Shown here: positions 17,366 through 26,925 of the stretch, piece by piece
How the letters are laid out: each line of letters opens with the position of its first letter
Numbering within the stretch: the first letter of the stretch is position 1
NCBI GenBank assembly: GCA_017521925.1
Contig: JAFXBG010000013.1
Location: 1-64,000, forward strand
Direction: 5' to 3'
Source of the DNA: Clostridia bacterium
GTDB taxonomy: Bacteria > Bacillota > Clostridia > Oscillospirales > Acutalibacteraceae
DNA length: 64,000 bases
Position numbers and translations under genes: made by a program
Notes under the pieces: model-generated
The model's input: the letters and a program-made list of their open reading frames with translations, nothing else
The model's database searches: none
Told to the model about the DNA's origin: nothing

Positions 17366-18958
17366 ATGTTAGATAATAATACAAACACACCAGTTAATGA
17401 GGACCCTAAACCCGAGGTAACACCAACAAACACCCCTGAGTTAACCCCTGCTCCTCAGCCTCAGCTACCTGCTGAGAATAACCCTGAAATTATTCCTCAG
17501 GAAGTAAAGCCTGAGGTTATACCCAAAAACCCTCAGCCTGAGATGCCTGCAATAAACACTCCTCAGCAACCCATTCCCCCTCAGTATCAGGCACCAACCT
17601 ATCACACTCAGTCATATACACCGCCTTATGGGGCACCTCAGGTACAGGCTCAGCCTTATGCTCCACCCTATCAGGCTCCTAATACGCAGTATGCACCCTA
17701 CGGAACACAGCAGTACGTGGGTTACATACCGCAGCCAGTGCCTCCTCAGCCAAGAAAAAGGAGTGCAGGAGCAACTGTAATGCTTGTTTGCCTGTGGGTT
17801 CTTCTTGGTATTTTCAGCCTTGCCACAATAGGCAGCATAGGCTACTTTATGGGTCAGGCAGACCGCAACAGCAAATTGCCTCCCATTGACAATCCTTTTA
17901 TAGATTTCTTTGAACCTACAGAACCTGACGAAGAAGAAACTGTTCCTGAACCAACTGAGGCTATAGATAACTCCAACCTTTACGGCGAAGGCGAAATCAC
18001 CCTCAACAAATACCCCGCTGACAAAAATGATACTGCAAAATACAATAATCAGACTGCTTTTGAAAAGGTTTCTCCCTCAGCTGTAGGCATTATGTGCTAC
18101 TCTGATAAAGACAAAGATAAGCTGGCTGGTCAGGGTACGGGCATTATCATAAACACTGACGGCTACATCGCCACCAACAGCCACGTAATCGGTGACAGCA
18201 AAACCGCTTACATAGTTGATGTTGTGCTAAGCGACGGCAACACCTATGAAGCAAAGGTAGTAGGCTTTGACACCCGCACAGACCTTGCAGTTATTAAAAT
18301 AGATGCAAAAAATCTTATTCCTGCCGAATTTGCCGACTCAGACCTTGCTTCTATCGGTGAAGATGTTATTGCCGTAGGCAACCCCGGCGGTATGGAATTT
18401 CAGAACACCCTTACCCGAGGTGTTATTTCTGCCAAAGACAGAACTCTGGACCTTTCCACTCAGGTTAAGTACATCCAGACCGATGCCGCCATCAACCCCG
18501 GCAATTCCGGCGGTCCTCTTTGTAATCTTTACGGTCAGGTAATCGGCATTAATTCTGCAAAAATTGCTTCCGAAGAATACGAGGGTATGGGCTTTGCTAT
18601 TCCCAGCCGTACTGTTAAAGAAGTTGTAGATGACCTTATTAAGCAAGGCTATGTTTCGGGCAGAGTTAAAATCGGCATTATGGGCACAGCCATTACCGCA
18701 AATGAAGCTTTATACAACAATGTACCTCAGGGTATTTTAATTTCAGAGGTTATTGAGGGTGGTCCCTGTGATAACGGCAAAATCAACGCCGGAGATATCA
18801 TAGTTGCTCTTGATGAACACGAAATTAAATCATTCAACGACATTTTCACAGCCCTTACAAACTATAGCGAAGGCGACAAAGCCACACTTAAGGTATATCG
18901 TCCTGACACTGAGAAATATATTGAGATAAAGATAACCCTTCAGGCAGACGAAGGCTAA
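17366..18958 (+). CDS. htrA: HtrA/DegP-like membrane-anchored serine protease with PDZ domain
   Basis: 530 residues. The N-terminal 1-130 are Pro/Gln-rich and probably cytoplasmic, with PQ..PEV.P-type repeats. One transmembrane helix follows (about 136-162), then an acidic linker. The trypsin-like domain (about 230-420) has catalytic H273 (TNSHVIGD), D306 (RTDLAVIKI) and S381 (PGNSGGPL). A C-terminal PDZ domain spans about 430-525. HtrA proteases degrade or refold misfolded exported proteins outside the membrane. Location behind a two-component system suggests induction by envelope stress. The Pro-rich cytoplasmic tail is longer than in Bacillus HtrA. Confidence 0.93.
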   Translation: MLDNNTNTPVNEDPKPEVTPTNTPELTPAPQPQLPAENNPEIIPQEVKPEVIPKNPQPEMPAINTPQQPIPPQYQAPTYHTQSYTPPYGAPQVQAQPYAPPYQAPNTQYAPYGTQQYVGYIPQPVPPQPRKRSAGATVMLVCLWVLLGIFSLATIGSIGYFMGQADRNSKLPPIDNPFIDFFEPTEPDEEETVPEPTEAIDNSNLYGEGEITLNKYPADKNDTAKYNNQTAFEKVSPSAVGIMCYSDKDKDKLAGQGTGIIINTDGYIATNSHVIGDSKTAYIVDVVLSDGNTYEAKVVGFDTRTDLAVIKIDAKNLIPAEFADSDLASIGEDVIAVGNPGGMEFQNTLTRGVISAKDRTLDLSTQVKYIQTDAAINPGNSGGPLCNLYGQVIGINSAKIASEEYEGMGFAIPSRTVKEVVDDLIKQGYVSGRVKIGIMGTAITANEALYNNVPQGILISEVIEGGPCDNGKINAGDIIVALDEHEIKSFNDIFTALTNYSEGDKATLKVYRPDTEKYIEIKITLQADEG

Positions 18959-19023
18959 ACTGTTAGCCACAGTGGGCATTTTGCCTTTGAAAAGGCTCAT
19001 ATAGAGGTTAGCTTTATTAATGG
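18959..19023 (+). repeat. Stop-adjacent dispersed element, copy A
   Basis: It begins on the base after the htrA stop codon: gttagccac followed by gtgggcattttgccttt, then agaggttagctttattaatgg. The left part matches three other intergenic copies at 26857, 46411 and 58357. The inner hairpin ctgt-tagcc-acag has two bases altered relative to the other copies (ccgt/acgg), and these keep pairing. Confidence 0.7.
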
Positions 19024-19163
19024 CAGATGAAAAATTATTAACAGTCACTCTTGACAATAATGTATAAATTTATTACTCTATTATAAGAGCTTTACTTTCT
19101 ACTCACAGTAGGAATGTTGATAAAATCTTGCTTTTTAAGGCTTTTTCGGAGGTATTTTCTTAA

Positions 19164-19772
19164 ATGGATGAAAAAAAGCTTAAATCCCTTATTGCTAATA
19201 ATATTACATATTTCCGCAAGCGTTCAGGCCTTACTCAGGGTAAACTTGCCGAGATGATTAACTACTCAGATAAATCCGTTTCCAAATGGGAACGCGGCGA
19301 CGGTATGCCTGACGTAACGGTTCTTGTAAAGCTTGCAGAAATTTTTGATGTTACGATAAACGACCTGGTATCACAGGACAAACCTGAGGAAAAAGTACTC
19401 CCCACCCGCCAACGCAAACACATTATGATAGATATAATGTCTATCATTCTTGTGTGGCTTGTGGCAACGGTTGTGTTTGTGGGACTGAGGGTATTTATAC
19501 CTGACTTTTCCACCGCCTGGATAAGCTACATTCTGGCTATTCCCGTTTCTGCGATTGTTAACCTGGTTTTTGCCTGCATATGGTGGAATCATACCGTGCA
19601 GTTCTTCTCCATAAGTATTTTGGTGTGGACCTGTGCCTTAGGTATACAGATGACCTTTTACAATTATGTTACGGCTTTTGACAACATCAGCCTTATTTAC
19701 ATCTGTGCCGCGGTTTTACAGGTGCTTGCCATTGCGTGGACCCTTTACCGCAACTTTAAAAAGAAAAAGTAG
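19164..19772 (+). CDS. XRE-family regulator with C-terminal membrane domain
   Basis: 202 residues. Residues 1-68 are an XRE helix-turn-helix (LTQGKLAEMINYSDKSVSKWERG). Residues 85-195 contain four hydrophobic helices and the chain ends in KNFKKKK-like basic residues. Such membrane-tethered XRE proteins are common in clostridia and probably sense envelope state, but no ligand is known. The gene stands alone and ends in a strong terminator. Confidence 0.8.
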   Translation: MDEKKLKSLIANNITYFRKRSGLTQGKLAEMINYSDKSVSKWERGDGMPDVTVLVKLAEIFDVTINDLVSQDKPEEKVLPTRQRKHIMIDIMSIILVWLVATVVFVGLRVFIPDFSTAWISYILAIPVSAIVNLVFACIWWNHTVQFFSISILVWTCALGIQMTFYNYVTAFDNISLIYICAAVLQVLAIAWTLYRNFKKKK

Positions 19773-19781
19773 ATTTTATTT

Positions 19782-19811
19782 AAAAAGCCTCTTTTACGAG
19801 GCTTTTTCCTT
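19782..19811 (+). terminator. Intrinsic terminator after XRE/membrane gene
   Basis: Stem aaaaagcctc (19782-19791) with gaggcttttt (19798-19807), then a T-rich tract. Confidence 0.85.
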
Positions 19812-19909
19812 TTATATTTGGTTTTTATGACAAAGGCTTTTTCCTTTATATACTTGATTTTTACAGGCTTTGGTGTTATAATAACAGTAAAGTTAATATC
19901 CTTAAGGTT

Positions 19910-19944
19910 AAGGAGTGAGCCGAAAGGCTCGCTCCTAAGTTTTT
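19910..19944 (+). promoter_or_regulatory. Leader hairpin upstream of rimP, possible attenuator
   Basis: An 11-bp stem (aggagtgagcc 19911-19921 with its partner 19926-19936) is closed by a GAAA tetraloop and followed by a run of five Ts (19940-19944). It sits just before the AGGAGG site of rimP (19948). The shape fits an intrinsic terminator in the operon leader that could be bypassed under regulation. No competing antiterminator was found by eye. Confidence 0.5.
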
Positions 19945-19960
19945 ATCAGGAGGTTTTTTA

Positions 19961-20443
19961 ATGGCTCAGAGCAAAGGTACAAACATCGCTGAAAGCGTAA
20001 AGTCTATTGCAGAACCTATTGCCGAAAATTTCGGCGTAAGAGTCTGGGACGTTCGCTTTCTTAAAGAAGGTGCCGAGTGGTACTTGAGAATTTTCATCGA
20101 CAAAGACGGCGGCGTTAATATCAACGATTGTGAGAATGTTTCCCGTGCTATTGACCCCTTGCTTGATGAAAAGGACTTCATCAGCCAGAACTATATTCTG
20201 GAGGTAAGCTCTCCAGGTCTTGAGCGTGAGCTCACAAGGGATGAACACTTCGAAGAATACGTAGGCAAAGACATCAAAGTCCGCCTTATCCGCCCTATGG
20301 AAGGTTTAGGCAAAGAGTTCTGCGGTGTTCTTAAAAGCTTTGACGGCAGTGACCTTACAATTGAGGACTACAGTGGCGAAAATCAGGTTACCATAAATAA
20401 AAAGGACGCCGCCTGGGTAAAGGCTGACGACCTTGACATATAA
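19961..20443 (+). CDS. rimP: Ribosome maturation factor RimP
   Basis: 160 residues, AGGAGG site 8 bp before the ATG. The N-terminal alpha/beta domain holds GAEWYLRIFIDKDGGVNINDCE and ILEVSSPGLERELT, both family hallmarks. The C-terminal SH3-like barrel follows at about 90-155. RimP helps late assembly of the 30S head. It is first in the rimP-nusA-infB operon, as in most Firmicutes. Confidence 0.95.
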   Translation: MAQSKGTNIAESVKSIAEPIAENFGVRVWDVRFLKEGAEWYLRIFIDKDGGVNINDCENVSRAIDPLLDEKDFISQNYILEVSSPGLERELTRDEHFEEYVGKDIKVRLIRPMEGLGKEFCGVLKSFDGSDLTIEDYSGENQVTINKKDAAWVKADDLDI

Positions 20444-20477
20444 AGTACAAACTTTCAGAAAGGAATGGTTATAAAAA

Positions 20478-21566
20478 ATGAACAACAAGGAATTATTTGA
20501 GGCTTTAATGCTCCTTGAAAAAGAAAAAGGCATACCTGTAGACTATATGATTGAACAGATTAAGCGTGCAATCGTTGTTGCCTGCAAAAACCTTTACGGC
20601 AACGAAAATATCGACATCACAATGGATGCCGAAAAGAACACATTCAACGTTAAGATGATTAAAACTGTTGTTGAGGAAATTGAGGACGAAGCAAACGAAA
20701 TTCTCCTTGAGGATGCAAAGCAGATTTCTAAACGCGCTGCTGTTGGCAAAGAAATCGGTATTCCCCTTGACCCCAAGAAGTTTGGCAGAATTGCAGTTTC
20801 GGCTTCCAAAAACGTTATCCACGGCGGTATCCGTGACGGCGAAAAAGGTCAGGTGCTCAGAGAGTTCCAGTCCAAACTTAAGGAAATTGTTACTGCAACA
20901 GTTGAAAGAATCGACCCCAAAACAGGCAACGCAACAATCCGCTTCGGCAAGGCTGAGGCTGTGCTTCCTGTAAGCGAGCAGGTTGGCGAGGAAAACCTTA
21001 AGGAAGGCGACAGTGTTAAAATTTACATTGTTGACGTAAGAGTGGGAGACCGTGGTCCCAAGGCTATTATCAGCCGTACACACCCCGACTTTGTAAGAAA
21101 AATGTTTGAAAAAGAAGTACCTGAGATTTTCGACGGTATTGTAGAAATCAAGTCTATCTCCCGTGAGGCTGGCAGCAGAACAAAGATGGCAGTTATTTCT
21201 AACGACCCTGCTGTTGATGCAGTTGGTGCTTGTATCGGTAACCGCGGTGCCCGTGTAGGTACAATCGTTGAAGAACTTGGCGGCGAGAAAATTGACATCA
21301 TCGTTTACGATGAGGATCCCCAGAAGTTTATTGCAGCTTCTCTTGCTCCTGCAAGCGTTGTTTCTGTAGTTGTTGCTGAAGACGGTACAAAGAGCTGTAA
21401 GGTAACAGTTCCCGATTCTCAGCTTTCCCTTGCAATCGGTAACAAGGGTCAGAACGCACGCCTTGCCGCAAAGCTTACAGGCTGGAAAATCGATATCCGT
21501 CCCGAAAGCGGCTTCTACGGCGAAGATGAGGACGACGAGCCTGCTGCAGAAGAAGCTGAAGCTTAA
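20478..21566 (+). CDS. nusA: Transcription termination/antitermination factor NusA
   Basis: 362 residues, usual for Firmicutes. The N-terminal RNA-polymerase-binding domain (1-130) is followed by S1 (about 135-200) and two KH domains (about 230-345). The first KH has VGACIGNRGARVGTI, and the second has SLAIGNKGQNARLAAKLTGWKIDI. The acidic tail lacks the extra repeats found in E. coli. It binds RNA polymerase and nascent RNA to control pausing and termination. It is 34 bp after rimP. Confidence 0.97.
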   Translation: MNNKELFEALMLLEKEKGIPVDYMIEQIKRAIVVACKNLYGNENIDITMDAEKNTFNVKMIKTVVEEIEDEANEILLEDAKQISKRAAVGKEIGIPLDPKKFGRIAVSASKNVIHGGIRDGEKGQVLREFQSKLKEIVTATVERIDPKTGNATIRFGKAEAVLPVSEQVGEENLKEGDSVKIYIVDVRVGDRGPKAIISRTHPDFVRKMFEKEVPEIFDGIVEIKSISREAGSRTKMAVISNDPAVDAVGACIGNRGARVGTIVEELGGEKIDIIVYDEDPQKFIAASLAPASVVSVVVAEDGTKSCKVTVPDSQLSLAIGNKGQNARLAAKLTGWKIDIRPESGFYGEDEDDEPAAEEAEA

Positions 21567-21584
21567 TTTTTAGGAGGGAAACTT

Positions 21585-21887
21585 TTGAAGCAGAAAAAGA
21601 TACCCCTTCGAAAATGCACAGGCTGCAACGAAATGAAACCAAAAAAAGAACTTATCAGAATTGTTAAGCTTCCCGATGCTGTTGACGAAAACGGAGAAAT
21701 AACCGCTAAAGGCAATATTGAGCTTGACTTTACCGGCAAAAAGCCGGGCAGAGGTGCTTATATCTGCAACTGTGAGGAATGACTTAACAAAGCAATAAAG
21801 GGAAAACGTCTTGAAAAAGCTTTCTCGTCAGCTATTCCCTCTGAGGTTTACGAAAATCTTAAAGAGGAGCTGGCTAAGGGTGAATGA
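21585..21887 (+). pseudogene. ylxR: YlxR-family RNA-binding protein gene interrupted by an in-frame TGA
   Basis: TTG start at 21585 behind TAGGAGGG. The frame encodes a typical YlxR opening (RKCTGCNEMKPKKELIRI) and KKPGRGAYICNCEE, then TGA at 21780-21782. It then continues in the same frame with LNKAIKGKRLEKAF and ends at the expected place (TGA 21885-21887). In YlxR the last conserved Cys lies five residues after the Cys of GRGAYxC, which is exactly the TGA position (codon 66). So the reading is a one-base TGC/TGT-to-TGA change. It could be a true nonsense mutation, an assembly error or, less likely, recoding. The truncated product would be 65 residues. Confidence 0.8.
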
Positions 21888-22197
21888 CAAGTTTCTTAAT
21901 TTTCTGGGACTCTGCCGCAGAGCAGGCAAAATGAAAATCGGCTGCGACACGGTTATTGAGTCTGTTGAACTAAAAAACGCAAAGCTTGTGCTTATGGCAT
22001 CAGATATTTCTGAAAATACAAAGAAAAAAGTAATCTCAGCCTTAAACGGCATTAATTGCGAGATTTTAAATTACAACAAGGATGAGCTGAGCTTTGCTCT
22101 CGGCAAAACCTGTGCAGTGCTCTCTGTTGAAGATGAGGGCTTTGCAAAGAAGCTTTCTGAGCTTATCAGTAATAAGGGAGGAAAAATGAATGATTAA
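21880..22197 (+). CDS. ylxQ: L7Ae/YlxQ-family RNA-binding protein
   Basis: The start is GTG at 21880, overlapping the ylxR end by 8 bp, with GAGGAG about 10 bp upstream; a longer frame from 21811 would start inside ylxR. 105 residues. It opens [21 protein letters not shown] and has [15 protein letters not shown], both typical of the ribosomal L7Ae/L30e/S12e/Gadd45 fold that binds kink-turn RNA. It lies between nusA and infB as in most Firmicutes. Its start and ribosome site lie inside the interrupted ylxR reading frame, so early ylxR termination might lower its translation by weakening coupling. Confidence 0.9.
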   Translation: MNDKFLNFLGLCRRAGKMKIGCDTVIESVELKNAKLVLMASDISENTKKKVISALNGINCEILNYNKDELSFALGKTCAVLSVEDEGFAKKLSELISNKGGKMND

Positions 22198-24586
22198 ATA
22201 CAAAATCCACGAGGTCGCCAAGGACCTTAACGTTTCCAGTAAAGAAGTTATCGAGGTTGTTGCTAAGTATTGCGGTACGACAAAAAAATCCATGACAACT
22301 CTTGAAGAAAATGAACTTGATATAGTTTTTGACTATTTCACACAGAAAAACAATATGGAGAACCTCAACTCCTATTTTGCAGTACGCGACAAGGCTATTG
22401 AGGCTAAGGAAGAAGAAGCCGAGAAACGCAAGGAAGAAGAGCGTGAAAAGAAAGCTCAGGCTAAAAAAGAGCTTGAAGCAAACCTTAAGGGCGAAAAAGC
22501 TCCTGCTAAAAACGACGCAAAACCTGCAGAGAAGCATCAGGAGAAAAAGGTTAAAAATCCCAAGAACTACGATGATGTTGACACTACATCCGAAATCAAG
22601 TCAAAGCGTGCTCAGGGTAAAATTGTTAACACACGTACAGTTGATGTAAATGTTGAACGTTACAACGAAAAATACGATAATCTCGCTTACGATAAGGTTA
22701 AGTCTGACAGCAATATGTCCAAGGCAAAGCAGAAGATTAACCAGCGTTCACAGCAGAGAAACAAGCCCAAGAATTCCAGGAAAGAAACCGAGGCAGAGCG
22801 TCTTAAGAGAATCGCTCAGGAGCGTAAGGCTAAACCCATCACAATTAAGATTCCTGACGAAATCACAATTTCTGAACTTGCTTTAAGACTTAAAGCTACC
22901 GCCGCTGAGGTTATCAAGAAGGCTTTCCTTATGGGTACAATGGTTACTCAGAATGATACAGTTGACTTTGACACAGCTTCTCTTATTGCAATGGAGTTCC
23001 ACGCAAAGGTTGAGAAGGAAATTGTTGTTACTATTGAAGAGAGAATTATTGATGACACAGTTGACGATGAGGCAAACCTCAAGGACCGTGCTCCTGTTGT
23101 TGTAGTTATGGGTCACGTTGACCACGGTAAGACTTCTCTTCTGGACTATATCCGCCACGCAAATGTTACAGCAGGCGAGGCAGGCGGTATTACTCAGCAC
23201 ATCGGTGCTTACAGAGTAAACGCACACGACCGCGACATTACATTCCTTGATACACCCGGTCACGAAGCTTTCACAACTATGAGAGCAAGAGGTGCACAAT
23301 GTACAGATATCGCTATTCTTGTTGTTGCTGCTGACGACGGTATTATGCCCCAGACTGTTGAGGCTATTAACCACGCAAAGGCTGCAGGCGTTTCTGTAAT
23401 TGTTGCTATCAATAAAATGGATAAGATTACTGCTAACCCCGACAGAGTTATGCAGCAGCTTACAGAGCACGAGATTATCCCCGAAGCTTGGGGCGGTGAC
23501 ACTCCCTGTATGCCTATTTCTGCTAAAACAGGTATGGGTATTGATGACCTTCTTGAAATGGTTATCCTCATTGCAGATATGAAAGAGCTTAAGGCTAACC
23601 CCGACCGTGCCGCCAAGGGTACAGTTATTGAGGCTCGTCTTGACAAGGGCAGAGGCCCCATTGCAACTATCCTTGTTCAGAACGGTACTCTCCACCAGGG
23701 CGACATCGTTGTTGCAGGTACAGCTGTAGGCAGAGTTCGTGCTATGACAAACGAACGCGGTGAAAAGGTTAAGGTTGCAGGTCCTTCTGTTCCTGTTGAG
23801 ATTACTGGTCTTGCAGAAGTTCCCACAGGCGGTGACATCTTCGACGCAGTTAGTGACGAGCGTCTTGCACGTGAGCTTGTTGAGCAGAGAAAGGCAGCTA
23901 AGAAGGAAGAACTCTTTAAATCTCAGACAAAGGTAAGCCTTGATAACCTCTTCGACCAGATGAAGCTTGGCGAGGTTAAGGAGCTTAAAATTGTTGTTAA
24001 GGCTGACGTTCAGGGTTCTGTAGAGGCTGTAAGACAGTCTTTGGAAAAGCTTTCAAACGACGAGGTTCGCGTACACGTTATCCACCAGGGTGTTGGTGCA
24101 GTTAACGAAAGTGACGTTATGCTTGCAAATGCATCCAACGCAATTATCGTAGGCTTTAACGTTCGTCCCGATGCAGTTGCCGCAACAAATGCAGAGCGTG
24201 ACGGTGTAGATATGCGTATGTACACAATCATCTACGATTGTATCGAAGAGATTGAGTCCGCTATGAAGGGTATGCTTGCTCCCAAAACAAGAGAAGTTAT
24301 CCTGGGTACTGCCGAGTGCCGTAACGTTATCAAGATTAAGTCCGTTGGTACAATTGCAGGTTGCTATGTTAAGAACGGTAAGCTTGCAAGAAACGCAAAA
24401 ATCAGAGTTGTACGTGACGGTATTATTATTGCTGAGGACGAAGTTTCTTCTCTCCAGAGATTCAAGGACGCAGTTAAGGAAGTAGCAGAAGGCTACGAGT
24501 GCGGTCTTGGTCTTGAGAGATTCAACGATATTAAAGAAGGCGACATCTTCGAGGCATTCATTATTGAGGAATACCGCGAGGACTAA
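22190..24586 (+). CDS. infB: Translation initiation factor IF-2
   Basis: 798 residues; the ATG overlaps the ylxQ end by 8 bp. The N-terminal IF2-N helices and a long Lys/Glu-rich linker (about 60-215) precede the core. The GTPase has P-loop [12 protein letters not shown] (about 307), DTPGHEAF and NKMD. Domains II-IV follow with the conserved [12 protein letters not shown] and [12 protein letters not shown]-2 brings initiator tRNA to the 30S subunit and promotes subunit joining. Length and order are normal. Confidence 0.98.
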   Translation: MIKYKIHEVAKDLNVSSKEVIEVVAKYCGTTKKSMTTLEENELDIVFDYFTQKNNMENLNSYFAVRDKAIEAKEEEAEKRKEEEREKKAQAKKELEANLKGEKAPAKNDAKPAEKHQEKKVKNPKNYDDVDTTSEIKSKRAQGKIVNTRTVDVNVERYNEKYDNLAYDKVKSDSNMSKAKQKINQRSQQRNKPKNSRKETEAERLKRIAQERKAKPITIKIPDEITISELALRLKATAAEVIKKAFLMGTMVTQNDTVDFDTASLIAMEFHAKVEKEIVVTIEERIIDDTVDDEANLKDRAPVVVVMGHVDHGKTSLLDYIRHANVTAGEAGGITQHIGAYRVNAHDRDITFLDTPGHEAFTTMRARGAQCTDIAILVVAADDGIMPQTVEAINHAKAAGVSVIVAINKMDKITANPDRVMQQLTEHEIIPEAWGGDTPCMPISAKTGMGIDDLLEMVILIADMKELKANPDRAAKGTVIEARLDKGRGPIATILVQNGTLHQGDIVVAGTAVGRVRAMTNERGEKVKVAGPSVPVEITGLAEVPTGGDIFDAVSDERLARELVEQRKAAKKEELFKSQTKVSLDNLFDQMKLGEVKELKIVVKADVQGSVEAVRQSLEKLSNDEVRVHVIHQGVGAVNESDVMLANASNAIIVGFNVRPDAVAATNAERDGVDMRMYTIIYDCIEEIESAMKGMLAPKTREVILGTAECRNVIKIKSVGTIAGCYVKNGKLARNAKIRVVRDGIIIAEDEVSSLQRFKDAVKEVAEGYECGLGLERFNDIKEGDIFEAFIIEEYRED

Positions 24587-24601
24587 GCCGGAGGTAAATT
24601 T

Positions 24602-24973
24602 ATGGCAAGTCATAAAATTTCAAGAACCACAGAAGATATCAAGCGAGAGCTTACTGCTATTTTAAGGGACGTTAAAGACCCCAGGGTTCAGGGCTCATTT
24701 GTTTCTATCATTCGTGTTGAGGTTACAAATGATTTAAGCTACTGTACAGTTTATATCAGTGCTCTTGAGGGCATGGCAAAGGCAAATGAAGCTGTTAAGG
24801 GTCTTAAATCTGCCGCAGGCTTTATCCGCCGCGAGTTAGGACTCCGCCTTTCTATCCGCCACGTGCCTACCCTTATCTTCAAAGCTACTGACTCTATAGA
24901 GTACAGTGCAAATATCTCTAAAATTCTCCACGACCTTGATATAAAACGAGAGGACGACGAGGAAAATGAATAA
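24602..24973 (+). CDS. rbfA: Ribosome-binding factor A
   Basis: 123 residues, GGAGG site before the ATG. It has the RbfA pattern I.R....I..EL..IL..VKDPR, VTNDLSYCTVYIS and LRLSIRHVPTLIF. RbfA is a cold-shock factor that binds the 16S helix 1 region during 30S maturation. Its stop overlaps the start of the next gene by 8 bp. Confidence 0.96.
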   Translation: MASHKISRTTEDIKRELTAILRDVKDPRVQGSFVSIIRVEVTNDLSYCTVYISALEGMAKANEAVKGLKSAAGFIRRELGLRLSIRHVPTLIFKATDSIEYSANISKILHDLDIKREDDEENE

Positions 24974-25910
24974 ACTTAAGGCTGTTGCCCAAAAGCTTAT
25001 GACAATGGATAATGTGCATATCCTTACCCACCGCTATCCCGACGGCGATACTTTAGGCTCTGCCTATGCATTGTGCGGTGCTTTACAGCAGTTAGGCAAA
25101 AAGGCAAAGGTAATTACCTCAGGCGAACCTGCAAAAAAATACGCCTTTCTGAAAAAAGGCATAAGAGAGCAGAATTTTGAGCGTAAATACGTTGTAAGCG
25201 TAGACGTTGCCGCCTCTTCGCTTTTAGGAGAAAACGAGGAAGAATATAAAGATATCATAGATATCTGCATAGACCACCACGGCACAAACTCAATTGAAGC
25301 TAAAATGAAATATATAGACGCAACCTCAGCCTCAGCGGCTGAGATTGTGTTTGAGCTTTTAGGCCTTATGACAGGTGTTATCCTTAATGAGCATATTGCC
25401 ACCTGCATTTACACAGGTCTTTCTACCGATACAGGCTGTTTCCGCTATACAAACACAACTCCCAAAACCCACCTTATTGCCGCAAAAACCATGGCAGCAG
25501 GTGCTCCTTGGGAGAAGATAAATGCCGAAATGTTCGAGATTATGTCCCCTGCAAGAATTGAACTTCAGAAGCTTGTGTACAATACTCTTGAGCTAAAGCT
25601 TAACGGCAAACTCGCCTTTATCGTTGTTACACTTGATATGCTTAAAAAAGCAGGTGTAGGCGACGACGAGGTTGAGGGCTTAGCCTCTATTCCCCGCCGA
25701 GTTGAAGGCGTCTTAATGGGTATTACAATCCGCGAAAAAGAAGACGGAGTTTTCAAAATTTCCGTACGCACCAACGAAGGTGTTGATGCATCTGCTTACT
25801 GCTCTGTTTTTGGCGGCGGCGGTCACGTTGCGGCTTCAGGCTGTACCATTGAGGGTACGTTAGATTTTGTTAAAGAAGCTCTTATAAACGAGGCTGAGAA
25901 GATATTATGA
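24966..25910 (+). CDS. nrnA: DHH-family oligoribonuclease/pAp phosphatase NrnA
   Basis: 314 residues. The DHH domain has HRYPDGDTLGSA, CIDHHGTNS and later acidic residues that bind two Mn ions. The C-terminal DHHA1 domain has the nucleotide-binding GGGGHVAASGC. NrnA degrades very short RNAs and pGpG-like dinucleotides and removes the 3'-phosphate of pAp. It is standard between rbfA and truB, overlapping both. Confidence 0.93.
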   Translation: MNKLKAVAQKLMTMDNVHILTHRYPDGDTLGSAYALCGALQQLGKKAKVITSGEPAKKYAFLKKGIREQNFERKYVVSVDVAASSLLGENEEEYKDIIDICIDHHGTNSIEAKMKYIDATSASAAEIVFELLGLMTGVILNEHIATCIYTGLSTDTGCFRYTNTTPKTHLIAAKTMAAGAPWEKINAEMFEIMSPARIELQKLVYNTLELKLNGKLAFIVVTLDMLKKAGVGDDEVEGLASIPRRVEGVLMGITIREKEDGVFKISVRTNEGVDASAYCSVFGGGGHVAASGCTIEGTLDFVKEALINEAEKIL

Positions 25911-26800
25911 ACGGAGTTCTCATAATAAACAAGCCTATGGATTTTACATCCTTTGATGCAGTTGCTGTTACGAGAAAAGTATCAGGACAGCGAAAACTGG
26001 GCCACTGCGGAACCCTTGACCCTAACGCCACAGGAGTTTTACCTGTGCTTTTAGGTGCGGCTACAAAGGCTCAGGATATTCTGCCCAATCACGATAAAGA
26101 GTATGTTGCAGAGCTTAGGTTCGGACTTTCTACCGACACTCTTGATATATGGGGCGAAGTTTTAAGGGAAGAAAAATCAGAGGTTTCAGCTAAAGCTTTT
26201 GAAAGTATCCTTAATAATTTCCGTGGCGATATTATGCAGGTGCCGCCTATGTACTCGGCACTTAAATTAAATGGACAAAGGCTTTACGATTTGGCTCGTC
26301 AGGGTATTGAGGTCAAGCGGGAAGCCCGACCTGTTACTATATACAGCCTTAAAGCTGAAGCGTTTAACGAAAAAGAGCAGACTGCTAAAATCAGAGTAAG
26401 TTGTTCAAAGGGTACATATATCCGCTCACTTATTGACGATATAGGCAAGGCTCTGGGAACCTGTGCGGTGATGACTGCTCTTTGCAGAACACAGGCCTGC
26501 GGATTTTCCTTAAGTGAAAGCATTTCTATGGATGAGCTTAAAAGCTCATCCCCTGATGAAATCAAAGCAAAGCTTTTACCTATTGAAAGGCTTTTTGTAA
26601 ACTACCGAGAGGTAACTGTTTCAGAGGCTCAGGGCATCCGCTTTAAAAACGGCGGAGCTTTAGGAGTAGAGCGGCTTCGTTCATTGCCTAAAGATGTAAC
26701 TCAGAGCGAAATTTTCAGAGTAAAATTCGGTGAAAAGTTCTTAGGCTTAGGTATAATAAAAGATACAGAACTTAAAATATATAAAATTTTTAATGTATAA
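25907..26800 (+). CDS. truB: tRNA pseudouridine(55) synthase
   Basis: 297 residues. The N-terminal catalytic domain has GHCGTLDPNATGVLPV with the catalytic Asp at D38. KGTYIRSLIDDIG and the PPMYSALKLNG motif are also present. A PUA-like C-terminal segment completes the protein. TruB makes pseudouridine 55 in the T loop of most tRNAs. It is the last gene of the operon, overlapping nrnA by 4 bp and followed by a terminator. Confidence 0.97.
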   Translation: MNGVLIINKPMDFTSFDAVAVTRKVSGQRKLGHCGTLDPNATGVLPVLLGAATKAQDILPNHDKEYVAELRFGLSTDTLDIWGEVLREEKSEVSAKAFESILNNFRGDIMQVPPMYSALKLNGQRLYDLARQGIEVKREARPVTIYSLKAEAFNEKEQTAKIRVSCSKGTYIRSLIDDIGKALGTCAVMTALCRTQACGFSLSESISMDELKSSSPDEIKAKLLPIERLFVNYREVTVSEAQGIRFKNGGALGVERLRSLPKDVTQSEIFRVKFGEKFLGLGIIKDTELKIYKIFNV

Positions 26801-26802
26801 CA

Positions 26803-26834
26803 AAAGGTGCTGAGATTAACCTCAGCACCTTTAT
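26803..26834. terminator. Terminator between truB and pnp, probably bidirectional
   Basis: Stem aaaggtgctgag (26803-26814) with ctcagcacctt (26821-26831), flanked by T-rich sequence on the plus side and by a stretch reading CTTTTGTTA on the minus side. Confidence 0.8.
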
Positions 26835-26856
26835 TTATTGTAAATTTTAAACCCCG

Positions 26857-26925
26857 CCGTTAATTAAACGACGGGGTTTGATGAACTTTATAATAGGCGG
26901 AATTGCCCACCGTGGCTAACGGTGA
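26857..26925 (-). repeat. Stop-adjacent dispersed element, copy B
   Basis: Read on the minus strand it starts directly after the pnp stop codon with tcaccgttagccac, then gtgggcaattccgcc, and ends near ttaacggcgggg. Its far end forms a 13-bp hairpin (26849-26879, one mismatch) without a T run, so it is not a clear terminator. Confidence 0.75.

Noticed and set aside
19045-19090. TTGACA near 19050 as the XRE gene promoter
   Set aside because: No acceptable -10 within 16-19 bp; the real promoter was not identified.
21780-21887. Selenocysteine insertion at the ylxR TGA
   Set aside because: The downstream stem is short with a 30-nt loop and lacks a convincing SECIS shape. Kept only as a minor alternative.
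22883-23695. 270-codon minus-strand frame
   Set aside because: Antisense to the IF-2 GTPase domain; length arises from codon bias. No domain.
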